The position numbers and the translations under genes are program-made. A stretch of DNA of 64,000 nucleotides from Tillandsia leiboldiana. Lineage: Eukaryota > Streptophyta > Magnoliopsida > Poales > Bromeliaceae. Location: the NCBI GenBank assembly GCA_029204045.2, contig JAQNDB010000334.1, forward strand, positions 31,906 to 95,905. Direction: 5' to 3'. The notes under the pieces were generated by a model, which had not been told where the DNA came from, made no database searches, and saw only the letters and a program-made list of their open reading frames with translations. Below, piece after piece: positions 21,770 to 32,430 of this stretch. The stretch's first letter is position 1; every line of letters starts with the position of its first letter.

Positions 21770-21781
21770 TGGTATCAGAGC
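21770..21781 (+). other. Primer-binding site, tRNA-iMet (gypsy C)
   Basis: TGGTATCAGAGC, 8 bases after the 5' LTR, complementary to the 3' end of initiator methionine tRNA. It is intact, as expected for an element that still reverse transcribes. Confidence 0.9.
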
Positions 21782-24700
21782 CTAGGTTTGTAGGTCATGG
21801 TGGACTTAGAAACCCTAGGCTTGTGGTTGGACCCTAGGATGACTTCGTGAGAGTCGTGATTGTAGCGAGAGTCCTGATGAGTTTTACACCTCTCCCGAGG
21901 GACAGGATGAAGTGATTGGCATGTATTCTCCTAAGGGAGTTGTGTGGCTGGCAGACACATAACGCTATGGATGGGTGACATGCTCTAGACTTTCGCTGGA
22001 TTGGGTCGAGCGTTGTTGTGTGCTGATTTGTGGTTTCGTCGTGGCGAGCGGTGTCTCCCCGACGCTGGGTTTGGGACCCTTGTGCATCCTGTCATGGCAG
22101 TTGAGCTTGAGCGGTTGGTTTTGGGCCGGATACCCGGATTGAGGTCAGAGAACTCCGGACCCAGATGACAGGATTGTCAGAGGCATATCAGCGGCAGAGT
22201 GAGCAGCTAGTTTGGTGACGCAGTTGTCAGAGCAGTGGGCAGCCCGACAGTACTTTTCTTCTGAGACCACCAGGATGTAGTACCCTCAGCGGCAGGGATT
22301 TCTGTAGTGCCAATAGAGCGAGTGGCCCCCTCCGTGCCAATGTTTAGTGCCAAGGCACTGAGGTAGGGTGGATGGTTGACAGCAGAGGAGCTGTGGGGCA
22401 TGTTTGATTTAGTGAGCCAGATTTGGCAGATGAACCACCCCGACTCGTAAGATTGAGCTTGGAGCCTTTGGAGGCAGAGTCGTGGTTGGGGGTGATGGAG
22501 TGATCAATTGAGAGCCTCCCTGTGCTAGAGAGTTTATGCAGTTGTTGAACTGGTGCTCCAGGTTTCGAGGGACGAGGCACATAGGATAAGTGAGATTGGG
22601 AGTGGATTGCGCCAGGATACTCTTTAGTTTCTTTTCGGTCCCTCATGTTCGGGTTTTGGACTGTGGATGCCTCGTCGGAGTAGGCATTGTGTTTGGAGCT
22701 GGACACTGCAGTTCCTTGGATGGGGATCTGCCGCTAGAGGCGAGTTCTGGAGGGAGGCGCTTGGCGCTAGGTGATGGAGGACAGATCGGCAGGCAGAGGC
22801 ATTTTCGTTTTGCTTTCCTGGGTGGTGGATATCCTTGTGGATGGTTAATGCAAAGCTTACCCAAGGGAATTCTACCCTTTGTGATTTATAACTTGCATAT
22901 TTTGATTGTATCATATGGGATTGAGGGGTGAGCTTAGAAAGGATAAGTGTATAGGGAATTGCATGGATTAATGGTGTTTGTCTTATGACGGTTGCAATGA
23001 TGGATTTCTGAGATGTTGGGGATCGGGTGGACCCCGATGGCAGTATCAGTGTCTATATCAGAGTAGCGCAACGGTAGCGTGGTTTTGTTGTCTGCGGAGG
23101 ATCGTATCTGTTGCCTCAGCGTGAGCAGAGACAGAGGTCGTGCTCCCTTGTGATTGATGGATATTTTCTGATGGACTAAGCGACAACCGCTTGCATCGTG
23201 TGGATGAGTTTGTGCCGCCTGGTTGGAGGGCGCCACGGCAGTGGATCGGGTTGTTGCAGGTGTGATTTCATCACAGCAGTCGGAGTTAGTGCACCTTGCT
23301 TTCCGGCATGGACTAAAGGCAGAGTTATTACCACGTGCACTAGAGGTACAGAATACCATCGGTGTTATGCATGTGAAGGAGGCTTGTGGGTTTTGTTCAG
23401 TGTCGTTGAGACCATGAGTTATACCAGCAAACCTCTTGATATGGGTGGCAGTTCGATGTTTTGACCCAGTGCTTGGGATTGGTTGGCACGGCACCACTGG
23501 ATGGTTAAGTGCAGAGAGGGTGCTGATTGTGACTTTTGCGAGGCAGACAAAGGAGGCTTGTTATGGGGAGATTGTTCGAGCACACAGGGTTTAGCGACTG
23601 TGTGAGAGGAGCTTATGGTGGCGCCGGGACCAAAGGATATTTCTATTGCTGCGAAATCCCGGGTGTGAGTCCACTCGAGTTGATGATTATGCCGCCTGTT
23701 AGGGAGATTTTGATTGCGGTTGACGTGGTTCTGGAAACCGCGCCAACCTCAATAGCACCACTTGGATTATCGGTAAGAGCTGGGAGAGTTGATCGCACCG
23801 GTGCAGGGATCTGTTGGATAGAGGGTCTGTTTGACCTAGTGCCACGTCGTTGATACACGACGGTGAGAGCCTTTGGGATTGGAGTCCAGGCAGGTCCAGG
23901 TATTATTTAGAACCTTTTGAAGGAGCTATATTCCGGCAGTTATTGTTTGATGCCTGCGCCAATTTGGAATTTCAGCTGAGGGCATTGTCTAGATGGTGTT
24001 CAGGACACAGTAGGGGCATTACGAGTACAGTGAAGCCAATGGATTGACTAATGCCCTGTTGCCTCTAGATTGAGGAATTCTGTGTTTCAGTTGGCCTTGA
24101 ACGGTTTGATAGCGGCATCCTCCAGGAATATTTTGGTTTTACCCCCCTCCCTGAGTGTTTAGAGCTTGTGCAGCATTTGTATATGGTGTGACAAGGTCTG
24201 TGGGGAAGAAGCTTTTTGCCAAGTCGTTGTGGTGCAAGTTTTAGCTTCGAGAGCATATCTTCCTGGATTACTTCTTCTAGCCGAAGGGGCGGCGGTGGAA
24301 ATTCGGCCAAAGTGGATGCTATTTAAGACTGGCCGAGATCGACGGTCATTGTTGGGGTGAGGAGTTTTTGGACCGGATAGTGCCAGCAGAGCTTGATGAC
24401 CGGGTGATGAGATTGGTACCAGCGCCGATTCTAACCTAGTCAGTGGTGGGAGATGGATTTGTGAGTTATAGTGATACCTCCCGTAGTGGCTGTAGAGCCA
24501 CCATTGGATTTTGTGAGCATCCAGTATCACCCCGACAGAGCCACTGTGGTGGCGGATGCCTGGAGCAGAAGAGCTATTTGGGAGTCGAGTTTGACGGTTC
24601 CATAGCTGGCACTGTGTGGGGCCATCCTTGTGTGCAGGGTTTGAGTTGTGTCCCTGAGGATCCCTTTTGATGAAAGGCTGCGGCTGAGCAATCCACTTAG

Positions 24701-25183
24701 GTGGTTGAGTTTTGAGGGCGACCGAGTGTGAACCCCTGCTTGTTTGGGCCCCTTTTCTGTGCAGGTGTTTGTGTGAATGTGTTTCGGGTCGCTTTGGTTG
24801 AGCTGGCTCTTGGGAGTGATTTTAGAGCGTGTTACTCAGGCTGTTCGTTCCTTTCCCCCCGTCTTTTGTTGGAGTTTGGAGGTTTTTCTGCGTCTCAGCT
24901 CAAGAGTGTTATGTTTTGGACCCCTCGCCCGTGGTTGACTCGTTCTTTTGGGGTCTGTGAGAGTTTGGAGTACGAGGGACGCCGTTGCGAATTCCGACTC
25001 GTGAGGTGAGGGAATTGCGCAATCGGGCTATGCCGTACTGGTTGTTGCTGTTGTTGTTGCTGAGGAGTAATCACGGGGAGTGATAGGTGACTTGGGAGCT
25101 GGAGACGGCGGTGTTGAATATTGACCCCTGGTTTTTGAGACTCCTTGGGAGTTGCCTTAGTTTCGAGGACGAAACTTTCTTTT
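21782..25183 (+). pseudogene. Gypsy C internal region: colinear relic of gag-pol
   Basis: No long frame remains, but scraps appear in the normal order. A protease-like stretch (about 23198-23420) reads AVDRVVAGVI and, further on, ALEVQNTIGVMHVKE, comparable with AEHVVAGII and ALEVQIPDHVLHVEE in family A. The RT start follows (about 23680-23850). An RNase H/linker scrap (about 24440-24560) has GDGFVSYSDTSRSG. The end of integrase (about 24985-25120) resembles EVRELRNR and the ATWE motif. The region is 3.4 kb against 5.2 kb in A. The same damaged sequence is present in the relative at 46320-47771, so the lesions predate this insertion. It can encode no working protein. Confidence 0.8.
21919..21983 (+). 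promoter_or_regulatory. Leader hairpin of gypsy C, partly degenerate
   Basis: The outer stem GCATGT (21919-21924) with ACATGC (21978-21983) is intact. The inner stem is reduced to TGTGT with ACACA, and the loop reads CTGGCAG instead of CTGCAG. The flanking block GACTTTCGCTGGATTGGGTC follows, as in the relative at 46528. Confidence 0.5.
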
Positions 25184-25195
25184 AGTGGGGGAGGA
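25184..25195 (+). other. Polypurine tract, gypsy C
   Basis: AGTGGGGGAGGA directly before the 3' LTR, identical to the family A tract and preceded by TTTCGAGGACGAAAC. Confidence 0.88.
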
Positions 25196-28100
25196 TGTGG
25201 TGACCGGATCTTTGCAGGGCTTCTACAGTGTGACCAGCAGCTTCTGGAAGCCTACGTGGCATGTCGGCGGCGTTCGCGCGCGCCAATTTGGACACAAGAG
25301 ATGGACTCGGGGCTTAAAATGGATCTCGTAGGTAATCGGGGGACCCCTGAACCCCCCATGCAGCTTTTTCCTAGAATCCACTGTGCAAACACCTGTTGTG
25401 GTGTATCTGGCCCATGGTGCATCAAAGGGATGCCACGGATGGACCCTGTGAGCTTTGGTTGGTTGTATGGCCTTCGGCTGCTTTTGCCGAATTTTAGGAA
25501 AGGAATTTGGCCAAACAGAGGGTGGATTTGGGTTCTGTGCGGAAAAACGCTGGAAAGGCTTTTGTTTGCTTAATTCTGAGTCCGGATGCCCAAAAGCGGG
25601 CTCCCGGAAGTTTCGCAGTTTCTGGTGTTGCGGGAGCCTCCGGCAAATTTCGAGGCGGAATTTGGCAAAATGGACACCGTTTTTGGAATCAGCGCGCGAA
25701 AACGGTCAGGATGGGCTATTTGCTTGATGTTTCTGGGTTGGCGGTTACTGTTCATGCCGGAACAGTATCTCCGGCGATCGCCGGCGGCGGCGGGCAGCGC
25801 CGGCGGGCGGCGGCGCGGCCTCGGGCAGGCGGCAGCGGCGGCACGCGGCGCGGGCAGGCGCGGGCAGGCGCCCGGGCGCGGCAGGGGCGCGGTCCACCGC
25901 GGGGGGTCGTGCACCAGGGCGGTGCCACGTGGCGCTTGGGGTTGGTTGGATCTGAAGGCGCGGTCCACGGAATTTGGTCCGGGTGCACGGTAGACCGGGT
26001 GGACACGTGGCAGAGGTGATTGGTTCGGTGTTGTGCTCCCGGTCCACGCAACCGGTGGAGTGGGTGACCGGGGCAGGTGGCCGTACGGCGGGGCAGGTGG
26101 CCGTACGGCCCGGGTCAGCCGCGACGTGCGCGGTCCACGGCGCGACGTGCGTGGTGCACGGGTTGCCGGGCCACGTGTCGCGTCGCCATTCGCGGGCGCA
26201 GGTGCACCGGGTGCAGTGGGGCCCGGGGGAGTAGTGGACTGGACTGTGTGGTGGACCGGGCCGCACTGTGCGCGCCCGAAAGTGGTGGGCCGGGCCGCAC
26301 TGTGCGCGCCGGAAATTTCCGGGCGCCCGAAACCCGGACAAAATGGGAATTATCCCAATTGTTTTCCTCAGCCTATTTAAAGGCAGCCCGAGCCTCTTTT
26401 TGGGGCTTTTTCTCCCAAACCACACCTCCTCTGCCCGAGCTCCCTTAAGCTAAGTTTTTCACCTCTAAGTGCTTGATCTTCCTGCCAAGTTCTAGGATTT
26501 TAGGAGGCACGAATCCCGAGGTTCCCCATTTTACGGTGCGGCGCGACGTTGCTTTCTAGTGTTCTTCTTCGGCGCAGCGACAGTGTTTTGCCTCCCCTGG
26601 GCTACCCGAGCTCCTTTTTCTGTGATTCTTGCGCCGACAGACTCCTAAGAGGTAGGGCTTCATCTTTCGTATTGATCGCGCTTTCCCGTTGCGAGTTTTT
26701 GGCACGGATCCCGAGGCAACACTGTGACCCTTTTTCTGTTTGGCTTTGTGGGACAGCATCGAGGTGTTTTGGCCATATCTTTGCGCACAAGCGTCAGCCG
26801 GAAACGAGCTTATACAACTTTTTCATCTACAGATCGCAAGGAACGCGCTCGTATTTTTCTTGGATTTTTGTGAGATTTATTTCGAGGTGAAAATTACTGT
26901 TTTCTCAGTGAACAGTGTACAGTTTTAACACAGATTTTTGTATGAGTGTACCCCCTTGCCGAATTTTTATCTTGACTTACCGAACTCCGATTTGGGCGTG
27001 CAAGGTACCGTTTCGAAGCTATCGACGCAAGGATTGCTGTGATATTTTATTGGAATTTTCTGGGCACTATCTGCAGGTGATAATTTAACAGTTCAGAATT
27101 CGAGGTTGTATGTGGTTTTAAGTGCTATTTGGGAGCCTAGTGTAATTAGTGGACTTTGTATTGTGCCAGGAGTGTTACGGGTGTGCTGAACTTATTGGAG
27201 CAAGGGATTAGAGTTATTTGGTGTTTTCAGCTGTTGGGCTTTGGACAGTCAGCTTTTCAGGTGGGTGCCTTATTCCCGGAACCGGTGGACGGTTTCTCTA
27301 AATTTTTATATGTTAGCATTGCATGCAGGTGAATGGTACAATAGCTGGGATTGATCGGTAAGTTTAACAATGAGGATTTTATGGAAATTGCAAGTGAATT
27401 ATTCACAGTATGACAATGGTATTAATCAAATAGTCATGTTGATGATTAGTGGAAGCTTATCTAAGGCAAGGATACCCTATATGATTAATTATCATGCCAT
27501 ATTAGCACATAACCTTTTATGAGGATGGTTTATGCATTGGGATAGGATTATGTAGTTATGTGCAGGTTCTACTCTGAGGAGCCATTATGGATTGAGAATT
27601 ATGGACAGGTATGGTCATTGATAATTTTGGCATGAGGTTTATTTTCTTTATTCTTCTTGAGGACAAATGCATGCTTGTATGGACATATGTGTATGGACAT
27701 ATAGTTAGGCCATCTTTTACTGCTGCACTACATATTGGAATTTGACTTAGGAGAAACCATGATTGCTTTCTTTCTCCTTTTTATTTAGACTTTTGAGTCA
27801 TGTTGCTCGGGTTCGAGCAGAGGTTTGGGATAGTGTAGCTGGGACCTTAGGGTCAGAGACAGGGTGTGCTTGATGTTGGATTGTGGGTTATTGCGGCAAC
27901 CGCGGACAGTAGGCGGTTGACGGATCTTGATTAATTTACCCAATTGTGGGTTGTGGGTTATTGCGGTGACCGCGGACTTTGGGCGGTTGACCGGATGTTG
28001 ACTATTGCATCAGATTGGGTATCAGATTTGTTCTAGTGGATGGTGTTTCCCACTTTGATCCTAGTCTTGATCCAGTCCTGCTATTATGAGACAGTGGTTA

Positions 28101-29341
28101 CAGAGATACTCGATACAGTGATGCTTGATACAGTGATACTTTACTCGTGTGGGTCGCTCCCCTCGAGTGCCACTCCGGAGTAGGCTTTCCACGGTTGTGA
28201 GCGCCGGGCACCAGGCAGGGTTCTTGAGTTCGACAGCAGAGCAGCAGTACCAGTGATTACTGGTCTATCGATTGGGTTTATTCAGGCAGATACTTTTTGT
28301 TACACTCGTGCCTGGGGGACCGAGTGGAGTCTAGTAGCTGTGTTTAGACCAGTGCTAGTATTGTTGGGAACCGTTCGGGGTTTGACGGTGGTCCCGTGGT
28401 CGTTGTGAGTTCTTTGACCATTGTGTGAGAGGTTGAGCATCTTGAGTCTATCCGTTCTGAGAGAGAGAGCATGGATTATGACTATAGCCTGCATGAGCAC
28501 TACTCAATAGCGAGTTAGTCCGTTTGGACGCCCTACGTAATTCCTGCCCGTCAGCGGGAGGTGGTTGTAGGTGGGCGCAGGTTTGACTGGACCCGATGTG
28601 GCAGTCAGCTCGATTGGGTCGATTGAGCACCTCGTGTGCGAGTGTTGCATATCTTCATCAGAGTTTCCCCATTTGAGCATTTGGATAGAGGCATGGTAGC
28701 TGTAGAGTGTTTCCAGCTTCTTTCTTTCAGTTTACTGCATCGGTTATCTTTTGCCTCTAGTAGTCTTGGTGGGCAGATCGTCGGGCCTAGTGGCGATACC
28801 CACTGAAACTCCCTTATTGCGTAGTTCTCACGCCCGTTGGGGGTTTTCCCCCTTTTGTCCTTTCTCCTCTTTGTTTTGCAGAGTCTTGGCGGGTGTTGCC
28901 GTTCTGTGGTTGCTGTGCGTGGTGAGGGAGTAGCGAGCTAGATCCAGACCCATCTTTGGAGAGTAGCGGTACCCCCCTTTGGAGGAGATCTTCAGTATAG
29001 TCGGTAGATTGGTATTTATTTCCTCTTTTGAGAGACTGATGTAGTGAGGATATGATGTATTGAGAGCTTGTACACTGATGTTTTATTTGAGATATCTCCC
29101 TGTTGAGCTATGAGTTTTGTACTCGAGGTTATTGTATGATTATCTTTTGGGAGATGGACCTTGTTGTTTTATCTTCAGTGTACAGTGGTTGATTTATTTC
29201 TATAGCAGTTTTATCTTTTAGCTCTGATATCTGTTAGCTGTAGCTCTTTTGCAGGTAGGACGCTTCGCCTATGCGGGTTTGGCATAGGTGGCGGATCTGT
29301 TGGCGAGCCCGGGTCGCACAGTTTCGACCCCGGGCGTGACA
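25196..29341 (+). repeat. Gypsy C 3' LTR (4146 bp)
   Basis: Matches the 5' LTR along its whole length. In the first 400 bases every difference I could find is a missing base (for example GACCGG for GACCCGG, GCAGGGC for GCAGGGGC), with no substitution. This points to poor consensus near the contig end rather than evolutionary divergence. It ends GGGCGTGACA. Confidence 0.92.
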
Positions 29342-29434
29342 ACCCCGCGCTCTCACGTCAGACTCAAGTCATCCTAGGGTTTATCCTAACCCAAACCTAG
29401 GTACCGTGTACCTACTCTCTGATACCATCTAATC
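29342..29434 (-). other. Right TSD of gypsy C, then gypsy B leader and primer site
   Basis: ACCCC (29342-29346) is the second TSD copy. The rest is gypsy B leader. In sense the primer site TGGTATCAGAG lies at 29417-29427, 7 bases after the B 5' LTR. It identifies the sequences on both sides of gypsy C as one minus-strand element. Confidence 0.8.
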
Positions 29435-29530
29435 TATCACGCCCCGAGATTCAAAAGTGGGGTCTAAATTTTTTTTTTTTTTTTTAAATCTGAGTTCAAA
29501 AACTTGTTTTCTCCAAGGTCTTCCCTATAT
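29435..29530 (-). repeat. Start of the gypsy B 5' LTR, cut by the assembly gap
   Basis: The LTR terminus reads TATCACGCCCC on the plus strand (TG changed to TA). Only 96 bases are visible, including an 18-base T run, before the Ns. Confidence 0.6.
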
Positions 29531-29630
29531 NNNNNNNNNNNNNNNNNNNNNNNNNNNNNNNNNNNNNNNNNNNNNNNNNNNNNNNNNNNNNNNNNNNNNN
29601 NNNNNNNNNNNNNNNNNNNNNNNNNNNNNN
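29531..29630. other. Scaffold gap of 100 N
   Basis: Exactly 100 Ns, the usual placeholder for a gap of unknown length. The sequence on its right side (29631-29760) has several missing bases relative to the family A body near 7630-7760, as at a low-quality contig end. Confidence 0.97.
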
Positions 29631-32132
29631 ATGTCATCAATGAACACAAACACCAACAAGTCTAAGTTAGGCTGAAATAAGGTTCTCAAATCCATGAAAG
29701 CAGTGGGGCATTAGTCAAACCAAACGGCATAACCGCCAAAACTCATTAATGCCTACCGGATCGAAAAGCCGTCTTAGGGATGTCCTCGGCCCTCACCCTC
29801 AACTGGTGGTAACCTGACTGAAGATCAATCTTCGAAAACACTGTGGCTCCCTGCAACTGATCAAATAAATCATCTATCCGTGGAAGAGGGTACTTGTTCC
29901 GGATGGTCACTTTATTCAACTCCCGATAATCCACACACAAACGAAGCGACCCATCCTTCTTCTTCACAAATAAAACTGGCGCTCCCCACGGAGAAACACT
30001 AGGCCTGACAAAGCCCCTATCCATAAGATCCTGAAGCTGGGCCTTCAACTCCCTCAACTCGGCAGGCGCCATCCTATAAGGCGCCTTCGAGATTGGTGCG
30101 GTTCCCGGTACCACATCAATCACAAACTCCACCTCCCTCTCCGGCGGCATCGTCGTCAACTCAGGGGGAAACACATCTGGGAACTCGCGGACAACAGGAA
30201 TATCCTCGAGTCCCAGTGCCGCCGTAGGCACCTCCACAATCGTCGCTAAGAAAGCGGTGCAGCCCCTACTAATCATCCGCCTAGCCCTCGCCGAAGAAAC
30301 AGTCATCGCAAAGAAGGTGCTCTGGCAGCCTCTGAAGACAAACTCCTCCTGTCCAGGCTCGCGGAGGGTCACCGTCCTCTCTCTGCAGTCTATAACAGCA
30401 TAGTACCTCGACAACCAATCCATACCTAGCACGACGTCGAAATCCTGGAGCTGCCGCAAGACAAGCAAGTCTGCCGGCAAAATCCAGGATCCCAACTGCA
30501 CAGGGCAATCCCTACAATACTCCTCGACATGCAAGACATGATCTGGTATCTGAACCTCTAATGCATGCGATAAAGAAACTACCTCTATACCATGAAGGGA
30601 TGCAAATGCTCTACTGATAAAAGAATGCGATGCACCGGTATCAAAGAGAGTACGAGTACGAACTGCAGAAATCAAAATAATACCTGCGACGACATGCTCT
30701 GCTGCTGTAGCATCCTCTACCTGAGCGGCATAGACTCGACCGCTCGGCGCCGGGGGATGTCGCTCTGGCTGTCGCGAGGACGATGGAGCAAAATCTGGCC
30801 TACCGGAGGTCGCCGAAGGTCCTGCTGACTGACGAGGAACGAAGGATGCAGAAGCTGATGAAGGAGCTGGGTAACCTGCCCTGGGGCACGCCCTCGCGAA
30901 GTGACCGGTCTGCCCGCAACGGAAACAGCGGTCCCGACCCTGCGGGCACTGGGCTGATGAGTGCGGTCCTCCACAGATGATACAACGGTCGGGGCGCGGC
31001 TGCCGCGAAGTCTGCTGCTGCTGCGAAGACTGCTGCTGCTGCGAAGACTGCTGCTGTCGAGGTGGTCGACGCTGCTGCTGCTGCTGCTGGAACTGACGAG
31101 ATCCCCCAGATCTCTGCCGCCCCTGATACCCCCGTCCCTGAGAGTGGAAACGGGGTGGTCTCGGGGGTCCCTATCTACTCGACTGCCCCTCCTCAAACTG
31201 CGCCGGGCGCTTCGCCCCAGAAGTCACAACGGGGGCTGGAGTCACCTCTGCCATCACGGCCTCACCACCCTCCACATAAAGTGCCTGCTCCATCGAGGCC
31301 TCTAAAGTCTGTAATCTGAGGGAGCGGACCAACTGATAAATGTCCCGACGCAACCCTCTCTCGAACATGTAGATCCGGTGGGTCTCATCTCTGGCCACGT
31401 GGGGCATACTAGCCAACAGCCGATTGAAATCGGCTATATACGCATGTACGGGCCTATCTCCCTGGCGGAGATTCCTCAGCTGCTCCTCCAAGCTCTGTCG
31501 AACACTCTCGGGAAAGAAGGCCCCAAGAAGCATACCGCGAAACTCTGCCCAAGAGATAAACTGGGTCCCAGGCGGACCTGCGGGTCGCACACGCCGCCAC
31601 CATGCCTCGGCGTTGCTCTCCAGAAAATGAGTAGCCAACAGAACTCGAAACCTCTCATCAATAAAAAGACTCTCGAAATGGCGCTCCATAGCTGTAACCC
31701 AAGACTCAGCCGCCCACGACTCAGCACTCATGCCCGAAAAGCGGGGTGGATCGAACTTGCGAAACCTCAACAAAAGACCCACCAAACCTGCTGCTCTGCC
31801 AAAGTCAAAGATCCCGTCGTCCCAGACGGTAGCCTACTCGAGACAGGCTCAGCCGGAACTGCTGGTGCAGGCTGCACAACCGGGGGTGCCACAACAGGGG
31901 AAGAAGGCACCGGAGAACTCTCAGGGGGTACCACCGCCAGCTGCGCTCTCTGCTCCAACAAGAGCGTCAACCGACTCACAGCCTCCTCCTGGCGTCGAGA
32001 CGCCTCAGTCAACTGTGCCACCTGGGCACGGAGCTCCAAAACCTCGCTCTCCTGTCCCTGCCCCGAGTCCTCCTGCTCGGGCTCAGAGGACGAAGGCTGC
32101 GAACGCGTCACCATCGAGCGTCGAGGAGGCAT
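29631..32132 (-). pseudogene. Second gypsy A body, partial: Gag, zinc knuckles, protease, start of RT
   Basis: Colinear with 7630-10115 and very similar. Gag starts at ATG 32132 (MPPRRSMVTRSQ). One missing A in an A run near 31790 shifts the frame, and a TAG at 31171-31173 (CAG in the other copy) interrupts it just before the Gln-rich region. From there the frame is open through both zinc knuckles, protease (LFDTGASHSFIS) and RT (CVDYRELN, FSKIDLQSGYHQ) to 29746, where damaged sequence next to the gap ends it. The Gln-rich tract has one extra 18-bp unit relative to the other copy. RNase H and integrase are absent or in the gap. Confidence 0.88.
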
Positions 32133-32205
32133 CCCCACCTGAGGGACAAGGCAAACAATCAGAACCCAAATCATCTCTCGACCCAATCTAGCGAAAGTCA
32201 GAAGG

Positions 32206-32271
32206 CATGTCCCCCTTTCCGAAGTACTATGTTGTCTGCAGCCAACATAGTTGCCACCGAAGGAAGACATG
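32206..32271 (-). promoter_or_regulatory. Leader hairpin, second gypsy A body
   Basis: Same as 10189-10254: inner stem-loop at 32228-32249 with the CTGCAG loop, outer CATGTC (32206-32211) with GACATG (32266-32271). Confidence 0.7.
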
Positions 32272-32410
32272 TCAATCGCTCACCCCGAACCGCTCGGGAG
32301 AGTTAGAAATCCAATCAGGACTCTCGCTAAAATCACGGCTCTCACGCGAGTCATCCTAGGGTCCAACCACAAGCCTAGGGTTCCTAAGTCCTCCCAGACC
32401 TACATCCTAG

Positions 32411-32422
32411 GCTCTGATACCA
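32411..32422 (-). other. Primer-binding site, tRNA-iMet (second gypsy A body)
   Basis: In sense TGGTATCAGAGC, 8 bases after LTR3. It shows that LTR3 is a 5' LTR on the minus strand. Confidence 0.9.
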
Positions 32423-32430
32423 CTCTAATC

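Larger units (their letters stand above)
17565..29341 (+). mobile_element. Gypsy C: non-autonomous element with 4.2-kb LTRs
   Basis: A complete insertion of 11.8 kb: LTR 17565-21761, internal 21762-25195, LTR 25196-29341, TSD ACCCC on both sides. Primer site and purine tract are intact but no gag-pol frame survives. LTR and internal lengths match the LARD class of large retrotransposon derivatives. It lies inside gypsy B, in opposite orientation, between the B primer site/5' LTR and the B internal region. The LTRs are almost identical apart from many single-base deletions in the second copy. Confidence 0.93.

Noticed and set aside
22344..22706. Minus-strand frames inside the gypsy C internal region as a new gene
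   Set aside because: They are antisense to the gag-pol relic and are not kept in the matching region of the C relative.
29457..29675. Frames running through 29531-29630
   Set aside because: They cross the N gap and have no meaning.
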